DNA of 64,000 nt from Chloranthus sessilifolius (taxonomy: Eukaryota; Streptophyta; Magnoliopsida; Chloranthales; Chloranthaceae): positions 96,632,765-96,696,764 of the forward strand of contig CM037588.1 of assembly GCA_021018995.1 (NCBI GenBank). The letters are read 5' to 3'. Below are positions 56,600-64,000 of the stretch, piece by piece. Each line of letters opens with the position of its first letter. Positions within the stretch are counted from its first letter, which is position 1. The position numbers and the translations under genes were made by a program. The notes below the pieces were generated by a model, which ran no database searches, was not told the origin of the DNA, and saw only the letters and a program-made list of their open reading frames with translations.

Positions 56600-57698
56600 A
56601 TAGCTAGTAGAGCTTCCCCTTGAAATTTGGCCTCTTTGTCATTTTCACTAACATTTGCTTATGCTTCTTATTTTTCACTCACCCCTACGATTCTGTTGAT
56701 TTTTCTTACCCTTATAATTCAGTCTATTTTTACTTATCCCTACTTTTTCATCATTTACGTGTCTTAGTCAATTGGCGGGCCTACTTCAGCATCATCTTTA
56801 CAATTTCTTCATTTTCCATCATTTAAATGCCTTAGTCGATTGGCGGGCTTACTTGTGCATTTACATGCCTTAGCCGTTTAGCGGGCCTATGTGAGCATTT
56901 AATTTATTGCAATCATATCCGACCAGTGGACGCCGGCTTGTAGAGGCGGCACGGGACCATCACCCCTCATTTTTGGACTTTAAAGCAAACTACTTTAAAA
57001 AAAAAATTAATTAAAATTGAAACAAGAAGGGAACATAATTGAATTTTGTCGGGGTAGATTTTATCAAGGGTGAGAATTTAGGCAAAGATATAACCATCCA
57101 TAAATGAACCACCCTGGAGGAGTGCGTTTAGTTGCCCCGAATCAAACCTTGTATCCCTAGGATCAGAGAGAAGGGACCCGTTATAATGAGAAAGTCAGTC
57201 CCCAAAAGCATCGCATCTAGAAAACCACAAAAAAGGACCAATTTTGGGCTTGTTGTTCTGCTGTCACTATAGTGTATACTCTATTTTTGCCTGGCATGTG
57301 TAAAATCCATGGCAACCCATTTCTACCCAGAATTGCTCAGGCGTGTATATTACACACGCCAAGTCAAAACTGAACAGAATTAGCATGGCATGTATAATAC
57401 ACACACCAAGCCAAATTCTCTAGAATTTAGCCTGGCGCATGTAATACACGTGCCAAGTTTGTCCTGGGTTAGGCAGCCTGAATCTAAGGCCAATGTTCAC
57501 CTCTCTGAGTTCCCCGCTTAGTGGTTTAACACATCGTATAAATCCGGCACTCTTCGACACCCAATACGCCCTCGCCGGGCAAAAGAGGGTAACTTCTTAT
57601 TGACTCACTCTGGGGGATCGGTTATTTGCATTGATTCCCATGCCTTCAATAGATCGAAGGGTTTCCCTTTGATTCTTCTGAAGTGCGTCGGGTCCCAT
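56600..57698 (+). promoter_or_regulatory. Element J leader, with palindromic word array and TATA box
   Basis: No gene. A short repeat GCCTTAGTCGATTGGCGGGC recurs near 56760, 56830 and 56865. Between 57285 and 57455 there are four words of the J U3 type (for example GGCGTGTATATTACACACGCC at 57352). A TATA box follows in CGTATAAATCC (57537-57543). In the living element this leader precedes gag. Confidence 0.5.
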
Positions 57699-59220
57699 TG
57701 ATGAGTAGTGAAATATGATGATATTTCACCCCTAGATACCTATATTTAGCTGTCCGATGAAGGCTATCTGATAAGAATTATTAGATTTGAAGTGTTTCAG
57801 GTAAATACAAGCCAAGTGCAGAAAACAGCCCAAGAATTCTGAAAATAATGTCAAAACACTGCAACTTTGGGTCATCGAGAACTTAGTGCGACTTATAGCT
57901 CAATTTGGATATTCAAGACGGACGAATGATGACATTGTTAAAACACAAAAGTTGTAGATCTTTTTTTCATCTTTCCAACGGATCATGAATCACCTCAATC
58001 CGAGTTCGGGACAGAAAGTTATGGCTAAAATACCAAAGCAGTGTCTGATGTAAAAAGTCGGCTGGAATTCACGGATTTCTGGGAGCTCGATGCATCGACC
58101 CTTTTGGTCGATTAATCGAGGAAAAAAAAGTGTCAGAGACAGAACTGACACTTTAAAGCTGATTTTTAGGAACTTTTGCAGGCTCGATGCATCGACCCTT
58201 TTTGGTCGATTAATCAAGCCACAAAAAGTGTCATACACGGAACTGACACTTTAAAAGCAGATTTTCAGTGATTCTTGCAGGGTCGATGCATCGACCCTAT
58301 AGGGTCGATTAATCGACCCTAAATTGAGGTGGCGGGAGACCTCTGCGATGAGGGGGCTATTTAAAGCCAAACCAAACACGTCGAGAGGACGGTTTTTTTT
58401 AGGAAATAATTAGAGAATTTTTTAGAGAGAGTTTTCCAGAGGATTATTATTGATTATTATTATTTTTAGTTTTAGACTCCTCTGAGCATCTTTTTAAAAG
58501 TTCTTCTTTTCTCCTTCTTCTAGGGATTGATTTGGGTAGATTGTACTTAGGATTTGCATTGTCTTTCTTTTACATTCATAGATTGTATTTAGGAAAAGGC
58601 ATTGTAACCAAAGATTTTTGGAAGAAATAAAAAGAGGAATGGCTTTGAATGAACAAGGAGATCATACACCAAAGATGATCGGCTAAATCAGTAGATCGGG
58701 AAAGATGCAATCCCCAGATAAGTACCCATATTTATGATTAATACCATAGTCTAATGTTTTTATTATTTTGATCTACACATCACGAGATACGCTATGCTTC
58801 TTACATGACTCATACCGCAATGATAGGCTGAGTCATTGTTTTTAGATAGGGTATGACGGATTGATGATCATACTTTATTTCAAATCATTTTTATGAATGA
58901 ATGATGGTGATGGTGTGAATGATTCTTTAATGAAAGGGGGGTACAAATCTGGGGTAGCATATTTCTTGATCTTATTTAAATATTATTCTTAGATTCATCA
59001 GTAATTAGTTGTTTAGATTAATTTATTTTTCTTGCATTTAGAAAAAATGATAAATTTTTGGTTAAATTGAATCTGCCCTTTGGTACTTCCTTGGGGACGT
59101 TTTTAAATCTCTGAAAGAATTAATTAAAATTCAAGATTTCCCTGTGGGTTCGACACCTTTGTTCTTGCCATACTGCAATAGATCTTGTGCACTTGCAAGG
59201 GTTACACGTAAAATCGATCA
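57699..59220 (+). mobile_element. Solo LTR H (Ty3/gypsy type) in the J leader
   Basis: Starts TGATGAGTAGTGAAATATG and ends AAAATCGATCA. The flanks CCCAT (57694-57698) and CCCGT (59221-59225) agree in four of five bases, a decayed target duplication. It has a tandem palindrome array (58085-58319), then a TATA box in GGCTATTTAAAG (58357-58366), and late in the LTR a CCCTGTGGGTTCGACACC phrase found in many Athila/Tat LTRs. No internal region, so it is a solo LTR. The family is not one of A to E. Lineage uncertain. Confidence 0.75.
58085..58319 (+). repeat. Tandem repeat of about 97 bp with nested palindromes in LTR H
   Basis: Copies start near 58085, 58182 and 58281. Each opens with CTCGATGCATCGACCC (containing the 12-bp palindrome TCGATGCATCGA), then CC-TTTT-GGTCGATTAATCGA. 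The third contains the perfect GGTCGATTAATCGACC. Between them lies a CTGACACTTTAAA segment. It ends 38 bp before the TATA box. Confidence 0.75.
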
Positions 59221-59244
59221 CCCGTTGCTAGAGATATTTAGGGT

Positions 59245-60780
59245 ATGAACACCACCCGAAATGGGAATTCTAAGGCCCCTGAATTCTTCATCGTAAGGTA
59301 TTTACTTGTAATTTTCAAAAATAATAATAAATCCAGAAAGAGTCATCACCAAAAAAAAAAAAAACTGAAAAAAGAAAAAACCTTGTGGTGCCGGCACAAC
59401 GGCATCACCTTACCCCCCGTCATCCCACAGAGGGAGAAGGAGAAAACTGTACAGGTCCCATCCGAGGCACCCGTACTCAACCCGTCACCAAGCCATGTCG
59501 TGGGCAGTGGATCCGGCATATGTCAATCCCGACTCATCCCCACCACATTCCCCAACTCATTCCCATTTAGGAGAGATTTTTACCTCCATCCCACTCACCC
59601 AACCATCATTTACCGTCACCAGACCCTTCGGGCACCCATCTTCCCACCTGCACCCATCCAAAATTTATCCCTCTCCCCGCCCAGATCCACTCAAGATCCA
59701 TCCACATCCACCCTAAACCCTAATTTGCCCCCCCTCCACCATCACCCAAAATCCACCCTATGTTTCATCACACTCTTTACCCACCTCAAACAAAAATTCA
59801 CCCCATCTTCATACCACATCCAACATACCCCCATCATCCCCATCCAATCCAAACATACCACATCCCTTCACATACACTCAAGCCATGAATAATTCTCCCG
59901 TATCCACTCCACATCCCTCCCCCAATCCTAATCCATCATACATCCCCCCATCAACCAAGGTCATGCCTAATTTTACCTAGGTCATGCCCAACTTTTCCCA
60001 TATACCCACCCCATCTATGCCACATGCTCCACCTCCATCAGATATACCCTTTGCATCCATCCCACCACCCAACCCGATGGCCATGATGGATGAGATGTGG
60101 AAGGCCTAAACCATATGGAAGGCCTCCCAAGATGGCCTCCCTCATCCACCCCTCATAAACCCATCCCATACATTTGCAAGTCTCCATGCCTCTTTCCCCC
60201 ATGACCCCGATCAACCCCCCATCATCCATACCCTTCAAGTCCCCCCATATACCGGGAGAACCGTGGAATGGTCACCAGGCCCAATGGGTCAAACCCACCA
60301 AGGCCCAATGGGCCAAACCCATCAAAGCACCATGATCCCAACCCATCCAGATCCTATGATCCAAACCCATCCAAGCTCCTTACCCTATACCCAAGCCCAG
60401 CAAGGCCCAAGCCTTGGATCATCATACCCATACCCTCCCCAATTCCCTCCATGTCTCACTCACCCACAACCCTCATACCCGGCCCTAGGTGGGAACCTGG
60501 CACTTATCCTTCACCAACCCCATTTCACTCATCCTCATGCACCTCAAGGCCATCCTCAAGTATCCCCCCAAACCCAATGGCCTCATCAAGTCTTAACCAA
60601 AAATCCAACTTCCACTCACCCTATCACCCCACAGAACTTCCCTCATATACAATGATCCCACCCAGCACCCATTTAGTCCATTTCACGCCAATAGGAAAAT
60701 CTCACCCCCACTCCACCATATATAGACCCACAATATGAGGAAGATGAGATCAAGAATAGCGGAGCTTATGCAGGGGCACT
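59245..60780 (+). pseudogene. Element J gag, low-complexity N-terminal region
   Basis: Begins at the ATG of MNTTRNGNSKAPEFF. A Lys-rich stretch follows, then a long Pro/His/Ser-rich, pyrimidine-rich coding strand with repeated CCCAATGGG, CCATCCAAG and ACCCATCC words (60240-60420). Tat gag proteins often have long proline-rich N-terminal regions. Low complexity makes frame and boundaries uncertain. Broken. Confidence 0.55.
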
Positions 60781-62060
60781 CATCAACATCAATCCCCCAC
60801 CCGCAAACATCAACCCCCTGGTAGCACAAAGTGAGTGGAGACCGTCCGTTGAAAAGGCGGCCTCCCCATCCAATGAATTTGAGCAGTTGAAAAAACAACT
60901 AGATGAGATCGAGAAATAGTTGATGAAAATGGGTGGAACTGAGATCCACACCATGAACTTTTCCGACTTATGCTTGTTCTCTGAAGTCCCCTTACCCCCA
61001 AAATTCAAAGTTTCGACCTTTGACAAGTATAATGGCATGGGTAACCCCATTGCACATCTCAAGTTCTACTGCGAGGATATGTGCTTGTACGGGGGAGATG
61101 AGCATCTGCTCATAAAGGTCTTCCATAAGAGCCCAGCTTGAAGGTGGTTCACATCACTTGAACCTTCCATGATCAAAACGTGGAAAAACCTAACCCATCT
61201 GTCTCAAGAATAATATGTCTATAGCATCGACATAGAACCGCGTAAGTCTGATCTAACCCGAATAAAGCAGAAGCTCGATGAAGTATTTAGTGATTACCTT
61301 GGGCAATAGACAACACTGGCCTCTCAAGTTAGAAACAGAATACCTGACGATGAGCAGATTGAAATGATGTCGAAGAACACCTTGTCGATCATCTCGGACT
61401 TTCTGGTATACCAACAGCAATCCAGTTTTGCTGATTTGATTAGGAAAGCCAATCACTATGAGGTTGCGATAAGGGAAGGGTGTTTGAATAAAACTGCAAA
61501 CAGCGGGGTCCGGAGGTTCGTCGATCAAAGAAATGAAAGAAGAACTGGGGCAGATGTGCAGACAATTGGCAACATACGACCCATTATCAGCACACTCCCA
61601 TTCTAATTTAGGGCAGCCCAGCCAACCCCACTCAGAAGTGAGCTGATGCATAGAATCGAAAATGACCGAGGAACAAAGAAAAGCCCATTTTGACCCCGAA
61701 ACAAAGAAAAGCCCCGGAATAAAGAAAAGCCCATTTTGACCGAGGCTTCACACCTTTAAGGCAGTCATTGAACATTCTTTTGCCAATGTTAATTGAAAAG
61801 AGCCTAGTCACAGCACTCCAACCACGACCACTTCCATATCCGATCCCAAGAAATTATGACCCTAACACCCATTGTAACTTCCAACAGGGACTGGGCCACC
61901 CAACTGATCGTTGTTTCCCTTTGAAACATGTAATACGAGACTTGATAGAGGCCTGTAAAATAATTCCTCCCACACTTCCCCAAGCCAACCAACATGCCAA
62001 CATTCATCAGGTGTAGCTACCCCCGCACCCACTAGGAGGGGCAGGTCCAAGACCAACTAT
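60781..62060 (+). pseudogene. Element J gag core and zinc-finger region
   Basis: The gag core reads PLPPKFKVSTFDKYNGMGNP, IAHLKFYCEDMCLYGGDEHL, LIKVFHKS and then MSKNTLSIISDFLVYQQQSS, FADLIRKANHYEVAIREG, matching the Retrotrans_gag core of Tat elements (61000-61510). Near 61880-61960 the words HCNFQQGLGHPTDRCFPLKH and VIRDLIE match the atypical C-F-GH-T-C zinc motif of Tat gag. Broken. Confidence 0.78.
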
Positions 62061-62900
62061 CAGCATGGTAGAGGAAGATGATGAGGAGTTTGATCCGTTG
62101 GATTATATCCGTGCCCAAGAAGATTTCATAGCACCGCGGAGAGGGGCCAAGAAGATAGAAGTATTGGGGCGATTGAACCCTTGAACCTGGTTGATTACTT
62201 TCCAAACCCCACACCACAAGTGGAACCCTTAGATCTTAGGGTATATTTCCCATCACCAACTCCTGTCAACTATGTCCAAATCAATTCCTACCAACCATAC
62301 ACCACTACTCCTGCCAACTACCCATTGATCGATTGTGTCCCCCATCCCCCTCCATCACCCATCAGTTATCAATGGCCCACCCCTATCACATCACCCCCAA
62401 TCTAATCATCTACAATTCTCGCCAATCCTATTTGGCCCGCCTTCTCCACCCTTTAAGAAGTTAACCACGTAATCCCCGCCCATCCCAATCCATTGGCACA
62501 GGCATCTCCGATCCCCCCTTTCGCCCCATTTCAGATCCAGGACCGACTTACAACCCCCATCAAGTCCCACTCAGTTATAATCAAACAGATATTAATGTCA
62601 GAAGCAGCAAGGAGGGGGCAGTGGATTTCATCATCAGGTCCAGAAAGATCTCCAACAAATCAGACGCACCAATACCAGTGCTAGCCCAACTAGAGGGGAA
62701 GAAGGATACTATTGCAGTAAACCCATTTGAGAAAATGAGCTGAGAGCACATACTTGAAACCCAACTCAGGAGAATGCCGGCCCATATCACAGTTTGAGAT
62801 CTTTTAATGACATCCTCGCTTCATTTCTAAGCTTTAATAGGGGCATTAAAAAATGCACATGTATTTCTCCAAGTGAGCCCAGATGAGGTCGGGCAGATAA
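62061..62900 (+). other. Element J proline-rich linker between gag and protease
   Basis: Pro/Tyr/Thr-rich coding remnant (VEPLDLRVYFPSPTPVNYVQ and similar) of the kind that links gag and protease in Tat polyproteins. A short conserved stretch ending in IPVLAQLEGKKDTI follows near 62680. No other gene is visible. Confidence 0.45.
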
Positions 62901-63345
62901 TCGGGTAGGTGATGGCTCCCAATGCCATCTCTTTTTTGGATGTTGATTTATCGGAGGGAAATAATCATTTTAAGTCCCTCAATATCACTGTAGAGACTAG
63001 AAATATGATAATCCCATTAGTATTGATGAACAATGAGTTTTCTTTAAATGCGTGCCCTCTGAGAACCACCACCAAAATAGGGGTAGATCCATGCATGTTG
63101 AGACCGACGAAAACCAGCGCCAGGGGTTTGGATAACACAAGGAGAGAGATAATGGGCGAAGTTGACCTTGAGCTCGTAATTGGTCCAATGACCTTTTCCA
63201 TACCGTTCCAAGTAATGGACATCAAATCCTCCTTCAACCTGTTATTAGGGCGCCCTTGGTTATACGAGGTTGGGGCAATTCCGTCAACATTGCATCAAAA
63301 GCTCAAGTTTGTATTTGGGCAAAAGATCATCACATCATAGGTGAA
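62901..63345 (+). pseudogene. Element J protease region
   Basis: ISFLDVDLSEGNNHFKSLNI, then EFSLNACPLRTTTKIG, VDPCMLRPTKTSARGLDNTR, REIMGEVDLELVIGPMTFSI and FQVMDIKSSFNLLLGRPWLY. This is the aspartic-protease-like domain of Tat elements, recognised above all by the FDNTRRE-like and LLGRPW segments. It is followed closely by the G-patch region. Confidence 0.75.
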
Positions 63346-64000
63346 GGGCATGACGAAAGAGAAAAAACCACCCACAGCATTGAGAACCCCAAAGTACTAT
63401 ACATGTCGCACATGACCGAAGATACGGAGCTCCATTGTTTTGAATATGAGGTATCGACGGTAGTCTCGGAGCCCCCAGAGAGCATCACCTTGAAAATAGG
63501 AGGCAGGATGGTGGCAGCTATAGCCATGCTCCAAAAATGCGGCTATCAAAAAGGAAAAGGATTAGAACCCTGATTACAAGGAAGAAGAGAGCCTGTCAAG
63601 GCTAAGGGCAAGCAGTAGATCAGATTTGGGTTAGGCTATAAGCTCACAGAAGAAGAAGTACGAGAGGCTAAGGAAAAGGCCCTAACCATTGCCGCAGCAA
63701 GAGCCAGGGGAATAAACCTGAAAGAGAAATCTCATCCTAGACCTCACATCCAGAATACCTTTGTGAGTGCAAGGGTCGTGAAGATCGATCAGAATGGGGC
63801 AACACAGTTAACCCCACACAAACCGGCAGCCCCTGTCCACCCCACCAATCCCTAAATTATCCCTCCCAAACTTGAAATAGACCTAGCCGGTCTATCCATT
63901 TTTGAGGAAGAGTTTTCCATACCTGCACAATCTCCCCCTGTGGTAAACCACCACAGGACCTTACTGATGTTGGAGGATAGAATCTCAGACGAACCAAGGA
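63346..64000 (+). pseudogene. Element J G-patch region and start of the RT linker
   Basis: MVAAIAMLQKCGYQKGKGLE near 63510-63570 matches a G-patch motif (the GYxxGKGL core), which Tat elements carry between protease and RT. The typical FGLGYKLTEEEVREAKEKAL segment follows near 63620. The window ends before RT. The G-patch is an RNA-binding glycine motif; its role in the element is unknown. Confidence 0.72.

Larger units (their letters stand above)
39600..64000 (+). mobile_element. Tat-lineage (Ogre-like) Ty3/gypsy element J, 5' part, running off the window
   Basis: The 5' LTR starts TGTAGACACCC at 39600 and ends CGCACA at 56579. It is interrupted by element D at 40729-56109 (with one duplicated TGCTA). 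The PBS is at 56582-56599, followed by a long leader, gag, protease and G-patch regions. The leader is interrupted by solo LTR H. Lineage is assigned from the Arg-type primer site, the TGTAGACACCC start, the gag core and the G-patch that Tat elements carry in pol. Broken, with many breaks. RT, integrase and the 3' LTR lie outside the window. It is older than D and H. Confidence 0.85.

Noticed and set aside
57699-59220. H as part of the J leader and not a separate element
   Set aside because: It has TG...CA ends, its own TATA box and array, and a near-matching five-base duplication, so a solo LTR is the better explanation.
63480-63640. Host G-patch RNA-binding protein gene
   Set aside because: It directly follows a Tat-type protease region in the same element, and Tat elements are known to carry this motif.

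Overview
The window is plant nuclear DNA, most likely from an angiosperm with a large genome. It is almost entirely Ty3/gypsy LTR retrotransposons (Athila, Tat/Ogre and chromovirus lineages) nested in one another. I see no convincing host gene, tRNA or rRNA. Most short open frames are chance frames or parts of element fossils.

Layout. 1-4796: non-coding, LTR-like DNA with a TATA box near 3097, several arrays of short CpG-containing repeats and an unusually structured stretch (2344-2644). 4797-17154: Athila element A (+ strand), truncated at its 5' side. It has the end of RT, RNase H, integrase, an env-like gene, a 1.6 kb 3' non-coding region, a PPT and a 3' LTR; a solo LTR (B, 13929-15777, TSD GGCAT) sits in that LTR. 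17290-17758 and 28994-29910: chromovirus gag F (- strand), split by Athila element E (17759-28993, - strand, two LTRs, TSD GAGGG). 29911-31118: a second chromovirus gag fragment and a partial LTR. This fragment keeps the unoccupied equivalent of the E insertion site. 31119-38430: Athila element C (- strand, same family as A), with 5' LTR, PBS, gag, protease, RT and RNase H. 38431-39599: unassigned repeats. 39600 to the window end: Tat-type element J (+ strand), with LTR, PBS, leader, gag, protease and G-patch regions, running off the window. J carries two later insertions: Athila element D (40729-56109, TSD TGCTA, structurally whole but decayed) and solo LTR H (57699-59220).

The most interesting pattern is regulatory. 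Every LTR here in which I can place a TATA box has, upstream of it, a cluster of short, CpG-containing, self-complementary repeats, and the repeat word differs by family (CTCGCGAG in A/C, TTCGAAAAG/TTCGCAAAG in B/E, CCTATCGAAA in D, a GGCGTGTA..TACACGCC palindrome in J, TCGATGCATCGA in H). In A, D and E the same word recurs inside the element, between pol and the env-like gene (or the place where that gene would be), again followed by a TATA-like box. In J it recurs in the leader before gag, also followed by a TATA box. This suggests an internal promoter that copies the LTR's own enhancer. Other notable items are an internal PPT-like copy about 1.6 kb upstream of the true PPT in three Athila families, a conserved non-coding block next to the PPT, and four hairpins at 2500-2644 that share an invariant octamer loop but have different stems.

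All coordinates of LTR ends, TSDs, PBSs and PPTs were read directly from the sequence. Family names rest on recognised protein and primer-site patterns. Ages and the regulatory interpretation are inference.
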